From positions 124,951,117 through 125,015,116 of the forward strand of contig OY720639.1 in assembly GCA_963169105.1 (NCBI GenBank): a stretch of 64,000 nt of DNA. The letters are read 5' to 3'. Positions within the stretch are counted from its first letter, which is position 1; each line of letters starts with the position of its first letter. Shown here piece after piece: positions 50,191 through 62,904 of the stretch. Source of the stretch: Ceriagrion tenellum (Eukaryota > Arthropoda > Insecta > Odonata > Coenagrionidae). The notes beneath the pieces are model-generated. The model saw only the letters and a program-made list of their open reading frames with translations. It did no database searches and was not told the origin of the DNA. The position numbers and the translations under genes are program-made.

Positions 50191-50434
50191 ATTCTTTCTT
50201 TTACACAAGTATCAACCATTTTTGGGTATTCTGCTGCGTGATGAACTTTAACGGCTCAAAGTTTCGTTCCTCCTGCTGGGAACGTCGTCGGGAGACTCAT
50301 AGTTTGAAACGTTCCCAGCAGGAAGAACGAAACGTTGAGCCGTTAAAGTTCATCACACAGCATTATACCCGAAAATGGTTGATACTAGTTCATCTAATCG
50401 CTGCGAAAATCTAAAAACAAAAATTCTTCCTTTT
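50191..50434 (+). mobile_element. Penelope-type foldback (hairpin) insertion, family A
   Basis: Arms at about 50209-50285 and 50310-50386 are inverted copies (about 77 nt, a few mismatches) around a 24-nt loop. Probable target duplication: ATTCTTTCTTTT at 50191-50202 and ATTCTTCCTTTT at 50423-50434, 11 of 12 identical. A single-copy tail lies only on the right (50387-50422) and contains AATCGCTGCGAAAATCT, close to AGTCGCTACGAAACCCT in the 26.7 kb tail. Both arms hold GGGTAT-CTGCTGCGT-type and AACGAAACGTTGAG-type segments, so the two insertions belong to one family. No coding sequence. Confidence 0.7.
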
Positions 50435-53400
50435 CCTTAGCTTCTTTGCGTTCAATAATGTACCAAATCAAAGCGAATTTAGTGTCATTGAATGTTGCGT
50501 TTCTTCTTCTCACTCATAAATATTCATATTGGTTGAAAGCATTTTGTTTTTGAAAGGGAATGCAATTTATTTACCTTCTAGTTCAAACAAAGAAGCTAAT
50601 TAGCAAATGTTTAACTCACGACTCTCATGCGGCCAGTCAATTTTGCGGATTTAAAAACAACCACGGAGATGAAAAGGACTCGCACACATATAATGCGTGC
50701 TCTACGTCGAGAAATGAAACAAATTCGATCCGGTGACTCGTTCCCTCATTGGTCAGAGACCTAACGACCGATGCGACGCCTACACAAACGTTTCAGAAAA
50801 CTCTGCGATTTTTCAAATTTTATATTCCATTCCCCCCCTTCTCTTTCCTCACGGTCTCGCGGGAACAAACCAATCATTAGCCGAACTTGACCGCAGGGAG
50901 AAAAATTCGCATACACGAACGTGCTCTCTCGTTAGCGGTGCATTTGATTTTTATTTATCGGTCAACGGAATTTACTTTGCGTGGCTCGCGTAACAATCAC
51001 GCGTGCCCGACTCGGAAGCCAGCCCTCTCTCTCTCGCTACCTTTATTCCTCCCGCGCATTAATATGCGTTGATGTGTGTATTTTTAAGCTTATTTTTTTA
51101 TTATCTCTCTCGGCCTTTTTAATCCTCCCGACCACCCTTGCACGCCCCCTTTGGATCCCATTAGAGAGAGTTGTTCCGGGAAAAAAGGGCAAGTTACGCA
51201 GGGGGCTGAAAAACGTAAGCGACGGGCCATTGGAAGGTAGGAATTTCCCTCGTATTTTTACTCCTTTTAGATTTTCAAAGTCTGAAGTATAAAACCTACC
51301 TCTCGTGGGACGTTCTCCTCTGAGTAGCTCTCCAGTGTTGCACATGGTGCGCCAACTTCAAATCTGTCGCGAGCTTTACTTCCAGAAAATACTGAAATTT
51401 TCCTACACATTACTAATGGAGATTTTTGCTGCACCTCATAAAAGGTGTCAGTGTATTTTTTGGAATATTAAGGAGGAAAAAGACCTTGATGAGCCAATTA
51501 AATCGATATGTATTTACTGGAACGATACTAAAAAAACAAGAAATTGGATCATTTTTATTGTGTCGACTTGTTGGTGAGTTAAGTTAGTACTAAATTCAGC
51601 TCAATAAATTATGTATTCTAATAAGTGGGTGTTTAATCAATAGTACAATGGTGGAAATCATTCATCGTGAACACTTAACATTACTAACCTGATGAACTCC
51701 ACATCATCTTTTGCAAAGGATTAAACGCTATCTTAACTGATCATATGTTAAAAAACCTGCTATGAACAGCTTCTTGGCAAAAATGCATTTGGGACCTCAT
51801 TTAAATGAAGTTTTGAGGAAAGGTATGAAACCTAATCCCACGCAGTAAATGTTGTTGATATAAATTAGAACTCTTCTTTTTTAAAATAAATTAATATTGC
51901 GAAGAAAATGCCATTTCAATCCGAATCATCTGTCTTTCAATTTTATTCTTGGCATGAAAGTGATATTACCCCATACTCTGCCTTTAACACAATACACAAA
52001 CCCAATGTTCACTAACTGTATATTTGATATGGAATGTTTCAACGAAGTGACGACTTCGTCAGTCACGTAATACCTGCCAAAATCCTTTTAGTTGTAAACG
52101 CAAGAGAATTTGCGCTTCACGCAGAGTCGAGCACTGCATGGGACAAGTTACCACAACGCCGGCCCGCATGCAAGAAGCAGCGCAGGTAAAAAAAAACATT
52201 CAGTGTGACGCTGGTTTTATGGTGTGAGGGAGTCAGGGTTTAAGGGAAGGGTTGAGAAGAGAGAGACCCTTTTTGGACGGGGTGAAGGGCGGAAGGTTGG
52301 CAAGGACAAAAGGTTAAGAGAGGCAAAGGGTTCGAGAGGAAGCAAGAGAGAGAGAGGTGTATACCAATAGGAGGATATAAAGGCAAGGGCCCATGTTGCG
52401 CTTTCAAGGAGAGGGGACGTAAGGTCGTGAAGGCGCGCCTGCAGGAGCGGATGGGGAAAAAAGGGCGCTGTGAGGCGTGTAACAAAAGCGGAGTGGTGCT
52501 ACGAAGGTAGCGGAGAAAGAGGACGTTGAATTATACGAGTGTACCAAGATGACGCTCATGCACGCTCCATGGAAGGTGTTAATTTTACGATCCATAACGC
52601 TGAGCGCGTTAAATTGGCAAATAACTTCCGGGATGGCCACGCGCGCTGAAGTAAACTTTATGAAAGTTCGTCCAACATTTCCGATGTTGAGGAATATTCC
52701 GTTTTTATTTCCCGAAGGATATTATTTCTCCCCGTAACATTTACGAGAAATCTTTTCCTGGAGGTAGCAACTCATAAGGGTAACTGTATAATATATTACC
52801 TCTGGGAGGTCGTTGCTGTAAACGGAACCAGTAGAGAATTAATGTTGCGTAGTCAATTTTACGAAATGGATACCCATGATTCATTATTTTTCCAATGGTA
52901 TTGATTTTTTTTGCCTGAAGATGGTCATTATTTTATTAGTCTTCCAATTTATAGCACTTGCCTTTAGCGAAGGTCGTCAAACTCGGTAAGCATTACTAAG
53001 TAATCACTGCGAAGTAATCTATGAAACTAAGAAAAAACAAACGCGTTCGGGCAAAACATTGAGTAATTTTCATTCATCCATGATGTTAATTCAATATCTC
53101 GGAAAGGACATTTTGTGTACTAAATGGATGTAATTTAACTTATTGCGGATAAACTATTGCCTTACGGGGAAATAACAGATACTGCTGCCACAAATGCATG
53201 GGTTTAAATGAGTAATTAAAGAGTAATTGTATGATATTATGTTTTTGTAGTATATCCTCTAGAGAGTGAAAGAGAACTATTTTTACAAAGGTTTCTTTTG
53301 TTTGGTGAAACTATTTTCAACGCAAAGGTGTCATTATTTTACCGATTAAGAAAAATCCGTGGAAAAATACCTAGTGCTTTTTTATCATAATAGATTAACA

Positions 53401-55235
53401 CGAAATTGCACCTGAACTGACTGAGTTTATAAATTCTCCAATGAATGATAGTTTTACTTTTTTATCTTAACGGGATCGGGACTTAATTGATGCTATAGTT
53501 ACCAAAATTCAATATTCTATTAATATAAACATGTAAAGTTTTTTCAGTGGACAATACGTGGGTGATCAAGTATTAAGCTTAAAAGAAGGAATATCTCTCA
53601 CTATTCATCCCACTGATATGCGTATTTAAGCTTTCTATACGTGTTCAGTGTTTCAGTAAAACATGCTGGTACTACAAGAAAGCGTCGCAACTTGATGGTG
53701 GATATGAATGTGTAGTAGTCCACTCTCATTTTTTTCCACAATGGAGATAGTAACCGACTATGCAACTAAAAATTAACTAATGATGCTGAAATTATTTTTG
53801 GAGATGTAATTGGAGTACACCTTTATCTGCATATATCTTCGAGCCGATCATAGTTATGTAGAAGGGGTAATTTTCACTACATGGGCTCTGCATATAATTT
53901 ATTGACATCATTAAGAGCTGTTTAGTAGTTTACCTGTTCTAATTTACCTAGTGGTTTCATATATACAAAGATGCATTCGATTAATATTTATGGAAGAAAT
54001 GTTGGGATGCAAGACCTGTTTAAAGCAGTGGTGGACTCATCAAAAATATGCTTTTACATCCACTCGTATTAAGGTGGTTGGCGCTCTGATCGTGAGTCGT
54101 GCGCAAATTTAAATAACTTTTCAAGTTAGTCGAATGAAACTTTTGGACCCCATTCATTAAGAACGTCTGTCTCTACAATGTAAATCATCACGTATGTAGT
54201 GATATAAATGATAGAAGTGTTATATTTAATAACTATTGCCATTTTTACATCATGTTTGTGAATTGGATTAACGGCACGGAATTTTAAATTTAACCATAGA
54301 TCAAACGTAAATACGTGTTTCTAAGTCGACATTACCCTTTGAAATTTGTGGAACTGTATTTTTTAGCTTTTTGGAAAAAGTCTGTGCTTATATTATCGAA
54401 TTTTTATAAACATACATCAGGTTCTATGAAACATCGTGTTGAAATGTCAAAGATGCCAAGAGTTTAACCCAGTAAATTGTAATTTTTCCCCTTTATTTCA
54501 TTCCTACGCAAATAACAATCATCATAACCATTTTCAAGTTACCGTTTATTCAAAAGATGCATCTACTCTAGATGACAACCAGTACTACGTGTTCTAAAAG
54601 TTTGAGAATAAATATAGTTTTTACTCTCGTCCTTACGGCGTTCCAATTCTCTATGTTTTGTAAATACAGTTGACTCAAGGCACGTCGAGGTTCATAAAAT
54701 GTTTCTTACATCGTCAGGAATGAAAAGACCTGTTTCAGATAGCACATAATGGTAGTGTGATAAAGAGCTCAAGGAATTTGCCATCATTTAAAATAATTAT
54801 ATTTCACTTCTATAAAACTACTAAAACATCAGCTATTTGCAGTAATACTTTTCGAGGTATTTTCCGAGAAATATAAGGCATTTTCAATGGAAAAGGTCAC
54901 GCGTACGTACTCCACAAAGACTATTTAAATATGAAGAAATTCAAGCACTTATATTGCGCCAGTAATTTAGCAGTGTAAATTTTATGATCTATCAACTTAA
55001 TTAAAAACAAATCAATTCTCAAACAAAACTCAGCATAGTTATTTTACAGGATCACATAAAATCTGTTGAGAAGGCATTTTTACCGCACAATGTAATAAAA
55101 TGAGTCCAGTTAAAGACATATCGTAATGTTCCTTTAACTTATGAGCATGTCCGTTCCATTTAGCTATGTTGTTACGGTGATTGCACTGAATTATTTATTT
55201 CACGCCTCTGACTGCTGTTGAATTATAATATTAAT
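50435..55235. other. Non-coding stretch
   Basis: GC-richer patches at about 50820-51300 and 52080-52640 hold overlapping frames without domains. 52740-55235 is AT-rich. No gene supported. One Penelope-type motif is listed at 52036. Confidence 0.4.
52030..52065 (-). repeat. Penelope-type terminal motif (hammerhead-like), minus strand
   Basis: On the minus strand 52062-52036 reads CTGACGAAGTCGTCACTTCG then TTGAAAC. CTGACGA, a CGAAGT/ACTTCG stem with a four-base loop, and GAAAC reproduce the core order of the motif. A/T-rich sequence follows on that strand. No partner arm or target duplication was found. Confidence 0.5.
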
Positions 55236-55434
55236 TTAATCCTTTGAGTGTGGCACGACGTGATATCACGTCATGGTTGTCTTTACGCTGGTGCTGATGA
55301 CGTGATATCACGTCAAGAGTAACGTGAGTGTTACAGCTTACACTAGGTGGCCTAGTTAAAGTCCCCTAATGTAAGATGGAACACTCACGGTACCCTTGAC
55401 GTGTTATCACGTCAAGCCGCACTCGAAAGATTAA
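55236..55434. mobile_element. TTAA-flanked miniature element with CACGTC palindromes
   Basis: The left end is TTAATCCTTTGAGTGTGGC and the right end, inverted, is TTAATCTTTCGAGTGCGGC, so about 38 nt of terminal inverted repeat follows TTAA on each side. GACGTGATATCACGTC, a perfect 16-nt palindrome, occurs near the left end and again at about 55300-55315. A one-base variant (GACGTGTTATCACGTC) lies near the right end. There is no ORF. TTAA sites and ends of this type fit a piggyBac-like MITE. The terminal and subterminal design parallels the 7010 element, suggesting related families. Confidence 0.8.
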
Positions 55435-58330
55435 AAAACGATCCACACGCGTAGTATTAGAGATGTGGCAGACGTAGTGCGTCAAGAATAGAGTTAGATG
55501 GAAGTGAGTGTATAGGATTTAGGGTTGTAGGGTGGAGGGGAAAGGTTAAATGGGTGGTCAATGTTACGGGGTGGTGGGCAAGCGAGGTATGGGGCGAGGG
55601 TAGGAGAGTGAGGAATGGCTTGGAGAGCGGTCAGCAAATGTTCTTCGAGAGAGAGGGAAGAGGCAATAGACGCAAGTTGGGACGCAAGGGAACGGTGGAA
55701 CGCGGTAGACACGTAAACGAGGGGAAATGGAAAGATGGATAAGATTCTGTTGATACTCCCACTCCGAAAAGTACAAGGAGCACGAGAGACTGCGTATGTT
55801 TCCCTAAGGGACCGACCTCTGCACCTATCAAACGGACTAAGCGAGTGCTTTCGACAGATAACGTCGGCCGCGCTTAAAATAAACGTTCCAAGGTTCCAAT
55901 CGGGTCGTAGCAACGGAATCGTTTAAAGGAAACTGCATCAAATGGGGCTGTTATTCTATATTCCTACTGGCCTTAGGAAAAAGTAGGATTTCTCATAACT
56001 TCTTTTACTAAATAGGGTTTACTTTTTTATTAAATTTCCGTGTTTTATTTAACATTTTCACTAACCACATATGCGTTTGAATTATTTCTAAATATTAAGT
56101 TACCAACACTGAATATTCGTCAAATGCAAAGAAAATTTTATTCTTGATGTAATATTTATTGCGCTTCCATCACTTTTCCATTCAATTAATTGTAAAATCC
56201 TACATGTCAATCATTTTTTATGCATTCTTATTAATATCATAAGTTTCCTGTTATGTAATATTTCATTATCCGCTCGTTTTTTAATACATAGTTTTAACCT
56301 TTATTTTTATTATATTCAGTTATAATCTTTATTACAGTTTGTAGGCATTTATAACACTAGGAATTGATCTATGGGGAGTAGTTTCCTTTGCAGGTTCAGT
56401 GCTGTACATATCATTACGTTTTTATATATATTCACTTCCTCTCATGTAATTTGGTGAAAAACTAGTCAAAGAACTAAGAGGAATTCATTTAACGGATGCT
56501 CTTGAGAGTACGAGAGAGGGAGAGAGATAGGGAGGGAGATAGGGAGATAGAAGAGATAGGGAGAGAGAGAAAGAGGAGTTTCCAGTATTGGAAGAAGGGC
56601 CGTCGAAAATTCCCTCAAAGCTGATAAAACCAGCTGTGGTGTTTTTAACGGATTTACGCCTTTGCTAGGAAGTCATTGATTAGGGCCTTAAACTTAAGAA
56701 AATTTGCTGATAAAGTTGGAACAAGTCCCTGAGAACGAAATTTAAGAAAACTCAGTGGTGCGGAAAGCTTTGCGCCACTTAACCATAAAGTGATAAGGGA
56801 AGTGCGCGGGATAGGAGCGAGAGAAAATAAACTCACCGAAGATGAAGCAAAAGCTTCCCGAGACCTACATTCGATTTTCTTTTGGTAGGCGGCTGCGAAA
56901 ACTGGCTATCCCTTCAGGAATTTGAGTTCTAATGTCTTTGTAGACGGATTTACTCCATAGACGTTAAAATCCTCTTATTTAAAAGGAGAGCTCTAAAAGT
57001 GTTTCGTTCTTTCATTTGCTATTTTAATTGCTTCTTCACAGCACCCATAAAAGATTCATATTCCCTGGAAGTTGACTGGTTTCATGTTTTATAGAAATAT
57101 TTGAAACATTTGGAAATAAATTCTGGCCTTGTAAAAAAATGGAAGACAAGAATTATTGCACTATTCACACGAACTGCAAGAAGTGGTTCTAAATTGCATT
57201 TTTTTTCTCTCACTTGGAAATTTTAAATCTCTAATTTATTGAACATAGTATGTGCTGTAACACAATACTGCAATGATATATTACTGTCACTACTGCAATA
57301 AAAATCTTTTTATGAATGAAAGACATATTCAGCCTTAGAAAAATGGAATTATGTTACAGTTGAAGCGTTATTATAGGATCTTAAGGCTGAAATATTGGCT
57401 AGTATATTAAAATTTAAACTGATTTTCAAAGATTATTTGGAGTAAAGCATTATATTAATTCTCGATGTGCATTATATAACAGTCATGCTGTTAATACTCC
57501 TGACCTCATAACTCATCGGTTGCTGGTTTCAACACCTCATCGGTCACGGGTGCTATATGTGTCATTATACACATACAGATTTAAGTTAAAAAACGAAAAT
57601 AGTTTATACATCAAAACGTGAATCAAGTACTTCTTCAATAACTGTGATGTGGAACCTGGGTTTTTTTAATTTAATTTTTTCAAAATGACATGAAATAGAA
57701 TGCATAGATCATCTCTTACGGACTACGTATTTAAGTGATTGTGAATCCTCAACCGTTTTCCTTGCACAAAGTGGTCCATTTTCCTGAAAATGGAAATAAT
57801 CAATGGAGAGTCAAAGAATCCAGGAAGTCATTTTCAATCCTGGGTTCCGCGTCTTCTGAGCGTACCAAAGGGCCTTAAGTCCCTTACGAGTTCACCAATT
57901 CCTTTCCGCATTGTGAGGGCGAGTGCAAAGGGCAGAATGGTTGGAAGCAGATAAGGGCCGAAGTGGAACTTCGAAAGGAGGAGACAGGTGAGGTCGCTGG
58001 TGCTATAAGGAAGGAAAAGGGCGCCATAAGAATTTCTGATGTCCTTTTTTTCCCTTTCTGTGAGAAAAAAATAATAGACGGTGCGCGCGTATACGCCGGT
58101 GGAGGCTTAAGGAAGCGACCCAGGCCGTAGCACTAAAGGTCTTTTTTTTTGTTTATAGGCACTGTTTTTATTTTTTGCCGCAGAGAATGTGGAAGGATTG
58201 CTAACTGCTAAGCAAGTCCTATTACTCGATGGAATTATTGAAAGGGTGGAAATATAATGTCAAAATTGCTCAAGCTATGTTTTTCACAAGTCAAGGTTTT
58301 TGTTAAAACCTTGGAAATCAGTCATTATCG
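55435..58330. other. Non-coding stretch
   Basis: A GC-rich, purine-biased patch lies at 55440-55920, where the 139-codon minus frame and its partners have no domain. Then AT-rich DNA, a GAGATAGG-type repeat at 56511, and a GC-richer interval at about 57840-58140. No gene supported. Confidence 0.4.
56511..56577 (+). repeat. Purine-rich simple repeat (GAGATAGG-like)
   Basis: GAGAGAGATAGGGAGGGAGA and similar units continue for about 65 nt with no cytosine. It is a low-complexity microsatellite. Confidence 0.85.
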
Positions 58331-58516
58331 GTGCTATCTTTGACCGTATTCTGTCCGGGTTTTTGCCGCGTCGATCCATTTTTGGGGGACCTGACAAAGC
58401 CAGCTGGAAGGCAGGCGAAACTGTTGTCCCCCAAAAATGGATCGACGCGGCAAAAACCCGGACAGAATACGGTCATTAGATAACCGCGGAAGCCTCCGTA
58501 CCAAGTGCTATCTTTG
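58331..58516 (+). mobile_element. Penelope-type foldback insertion with perfect 49-bp arms
   Basis: Arms 58342-58390 and 58426-58474 are perfect inverted copies (49 of 49). The 35-nt loop begins CTGACAAAGCCAGCTGGAAG and ends GCAGGCGAAACTGTTG, with a GCC/GGC stem: the CTGA-stem-CGAAAC motif. GTGCTATCTTTG is repeated directly at 58331-58342 and 58505-58516 (12 bp). A 30-nt single-copy tail with ACCGCGGAAGCCT lies only on the right (58475-58504). Complete identity of arms and duplication suggests a recent insertion. No coding sequence. Confidence 0.85.
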
Positions 58517-61500
58517 TTGAATCATCATAAAATTAACTCTGTATAGCGTATTTCTCTCATCTTTGTGTGATTATTCCTCGTGAGAAGTAGATTGTTAGTT
58601 TTCCTTTCAGTCGTGAAATGTTTTCAAATGTTGGTAATTGGCCTCAATTGACCAAGTTTTATTTAAAAGAGCGCGTCACTATAATTCTGTAACAAATATT
58701 TTCATTTAGCTTTACAAAGTATTAAACTGCTTTCGCTTATTTCAAATTATTACTACCTGCCTTGACCAATTAGTAGAATACGATTAAATCGCCTTATACT
58801 TTCAGTGTACACCTATGGGTACATTTAGTGCTGTTTTCAGATTAATACATACATAGCTAGGCAGTCGAAATCACTACTTTGTAATCAAATATTTTACTCA
58901 ATCGGGTGCTTTAACACCCTCTCTGTCTCATGTGAAACCACAAGTTAAGGATTATTCTCAAGGTTTAAGATAGAGACGTGATTGAGTTAATATACTATGG
59001 AATTGACTTTACAGAACTATTGAAAGTTTTGGGACCTCTTGGAAAGTGGATGGCTGTGTCTATCATTCCATTACTTCCTCATAAGATATTCACATTTCGA
59101 AGATGTTATATTTGTTACGACCTAACAGCTGTCCTTGAAAGAAATAACACTAAAGAGAGACTCAATTTCAACAGGAAGTATAACTAAAGTACCGCCATCG
59201 TTTATATCGCTACTGAATTTTACGTGATGTTAAGACTTATAGTATTCTTTCATTAAAGGAGGAGAATGTAAACTCATCGTAAAACCGCCTAATTTAAATA
59301 CAAGCTGTAAATTTAATGTTTGGAAATTTGAAATATCCTCCCAAACTGGCCTGTTACCTTCTCGAAAAGTTAAGCTTTTGCTGGAGATCGGGTACAATGT
59401 AAGTTTTACGACCACAAATTTAAAGTCAGCCGGAAGAGGACATAATATTAGCGTTCTTTTCAGAGCACCTTGGACGGTAGGGCTGCTTAAAATGCAACGG
59501 GTGATTACCATCCGGGTCTCGTCAACACAGGGAATGAAAAAAAGATTAGGTAAAACACGAGGGGAGGAAGAGATGAAGGCGAACTAAAGAAGGAGTTCTC
59601 ATCCAGGCTCGGTCACGTGACTGAGAATCCTCCTGTGTCGTCAGCCTCCTTAAATACACGCCCGCGCAACGAGTTAAGAAAACTCGATTTGAGAGCTGGG
59701 ATGGGACATGGGGATAGCGCTGGTTGCTCTAAAATTCCTCCGAGGGAAAAATTGTAGTACATATCCGGTCTGCTGGCCTACCCTCCTTGTTTTCCTATTC
59801 GTTCGTCTACTCACTGTACTCCAAGTTGAAAAGGGTCCTAGAGTTGGAGTGTCCTCCCCATCCATTTATTATTTTTTCTCGCTGCAACGCGTCCAAGTTA
59901 GCCTCAAAGGGAGATGTGTCTCTTCTTGGTGCATCCTTTGAACTGAAAAGAATATTATTTCATGACATTTTGGGGTCATTGAGATCCTCAAACTCAAGTA
60001 TTTTTCCCTGCTGATATTATTTTTCTTCACCTGTAAGGCCCCTTTTTATATATTAGGAAGCACATGTTTTTTAATTATTTTAAATATTCTCGAGTGCTAT
60101 ACTTGTGCGTTTCGCCATTCCACAGTGCTTTACTTCGGCGGTATGAAGTGTAAATATTCCGTCAGCTATTAATTAATTTTTTAATATTTAATTTTAAATC
60201 TTCGGAAGACAGCTTGTTTTAATAGTAGATTTTTCTTTTTTTATATAGCGTCTTTAATTTTACAAAAGGTGTAGTCTTGGAAATGAACTGCCGTCATTAG
60301 AGAACGCTTAACAACGTACGCTTTGTTTTTCATCCTAGTGATCTTTCTCGCTTTAGTTAAACTATTTTGTAAATACAAATCTATTTTCACTGGATAATTA
60401 ACTGAATACGATGCCTGTCAGTATGTTTTCAAGACAGGCTTAGGCAACGTTACGCGGAAGTGACGCCTTGGGTGTCAGAACATATGGAGCGTGAGATGGT
60501 ATGTTTTTCCATTTTTCCAATCATGTCCGTGATGATGATATAATATGAGGCGATCGGCACTTTTCCCATCACCCTTCACACCAATCCCGTCCCATCTCCT
60601 TTGATTTTGGCTCTCACTACTCCAGCGTACTCTTGACGCGCCGACACCATCTCAGACCCAATCTTCCAAGACCCTCGTCGATCCACCATCGACGAATTCG
60701 CGGATTTTACTCTGTTTCATCTTGCTGCCTCACTCTCTTTTTATCTCTCTCTCTCTGCTTCCACCATTCAGGCATCCTTCCTCTTTTCCTTCATCCTCCA
60801 CCTCCCATTCCTCTGAGCAAGCCGTGAGAAACTGAATTTTCTCCGCCCCTCCACCTACCTCCCGTTCCGTCTGCGAACTTTACCCGGCAAAATGAAGACC
60901 AAAATCAATCAAGGACGACTGATTCTCTTCTGCAGTGTGCTTGAGAAAACCTCATTTCCTCCTCTTCTCTCTCCCCACTCCCCCCCGAATACTTTTCTTC
61001 CTCCGCCCACTCCCTTCAGAATCATCCCTTGTTTTCTCCTACAATCTTTTCCCCCACTTTCCCCGCCACTCAGTAAAATGTTTCTCTCTGATGCTCCCAT
61101 CAAGTTTCGTAGAGCAGGGCTTTGCAATATTTTCCAAATTTCGGTATCGTATTTCGGTGTAAACATTGTATTGCTAAGGGAGGGCTCAGTGTATATAATA
61201 TGGCTCAATATTGAAGCATATTCAATGATATTACATGTAATTAGAGTAGTTAGTTCATAGTAAGCCAAGAATCCAGTCATATTGAGTGACTTTCTCGTCA
61301 AGGCTGAAATAACTCAATAGATTCTTTCATAAGTTAACCAAGTCAAATTCCTCTTGTATAGCGTTCATTTTAATGTAAAACCTGACATTTTCACCTTTTT
61401 TCTCATGTTTAATGTTAATTTTCGTATTACATGCGCAGACTAGTTACTTTACATCATTTTAATAACGGGGTGATTGCTTAACAAGTTCCTCCAGCGGTCA

Positions 61501-62904
61501 TTGATTTGCGTCCTCCTCAGGTCCGCTATTTAATGCATTATTATTGTCATTGTTGTCATATAATTTTCGATTCGTTATTTGATAGATGTAACCGGTCTTC
61601 CGAGCATGTCGTAATTCTAGCAAACAAAGTTAACATTTTACTTTTCAGTTACATAAAAATTTTATTGCTTTTTGTCGTTGATGCTTACGATGTATTTCAC
61701 TATGCAAAACATCTTCAATATCTTCACCTGATGGTTCGAAGTAATAATCGTCAGCCATGGTGGCTCACTACCACAGCCCAATTTAGTTTGAGGAGACGGT
61801 GAGCTAGACAAAGTATTTTCATTCACGGCATCACCCGGAAAAAATTCTTCGGTGCGAAAATTTTACAGGGCAAAAACCGGCACGACAGATTTAATATTGG
61901 TCCCAGGCATGGTTCGAATTCTCAGTTCTGTTCCTCAATCCAGAGTCCGGGTCCCTTTCAAAATCCAGAGCCCCAGTATGGGTGGATGAATTTATGTCTA
62001 CGGAATGTCAGCGTTCTATACCTACTCTCTCGATGCATTCTCAAAATAATTGAAAATGAGCACTTCAGAGAATGAAGGCCGGCTTTTACTCCGTAGACGG
62101 CAGTGCTTTTGCCAAATGCAACTGCCTTGTCGTGTGGTCGAACGACGTGTGGTCGAGAATATCTGTCTCCTTTTTATCCTCAAGAAATCCTCACGATGCC
62201 TCGTTAAGTAAATTGGCCAAAAAACCTAACGTGATAATGAGAGACCAGGATACGAGTACCCCGTCGGGTTTTGCGATGCGATGTGTCATGCTCATCAAAT
62301 TTTGTTTTTTCAATATTCTCCCTCACCCTCTTTATTTTTAATTCAAATATAGAGATGTGTGGTTCCTACAACTTAACCTGCATTTATGCTTTTTTATTTT
62401 TCTGATGTTTTTTCAACTATTGTGCACTTTGTTTATGCGTCATAGTCAAGCACTTATTATTTCATATTCATAGTCAAGCACAACGATTATTTGAAATGAA
62501 ATATTATATTTACATTAAAATTTTGAGTTCGTATTACGAAGTCCGTATCTTGATGGGCCAACCGTATTCAGCTTCCGCCGCCCATCGTGGCTTCGGCTGT
62601 CCGAGACTGCTTCGTGACTCTTAGGAGTAAGGATTAATAGAGTATGCAAGTTTACCAGTCTTTACAGTACCCGCACCACTTGCAGCTTTCCCTGGTAACG
62701 TTTACGGCGCTCTGCCGGTCAGTTTTGGCACATTTTCGCCAGTGTTCCACATGAGAAACCAAAGTATAGTAATACCCTAGGCCCACTTTCACTATTCTAC
62801 TCAAGCTAGGATCCCTTCTGAAACACTACCTTGAGAGCCAGCATACCGTTGCCCGCAACCCACCACTAGGAGGTATATACAGTGTACTGGAACACCGGGT
62901 CACA
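58517..62904. other. Non-coding stretch
   Basis: AT-rich, except for GC-richer parts at about 59560-59900 and a pyrimidine-rich run at 60560-61080 (short TCTCTC repeat near 60745). Frames up to 130 codons overlap on both strands and have no domain. A GGTTCGAATTC at about 61913 looks like a B box but has no partner A box. Confidence 0.4.

Noticed and set aside
61905..61925. B-box-like GGTTCGAATTC as a tRNA gene or SINE
   Set aside because: No A box at the right distance and no acceptor-stem pairing.
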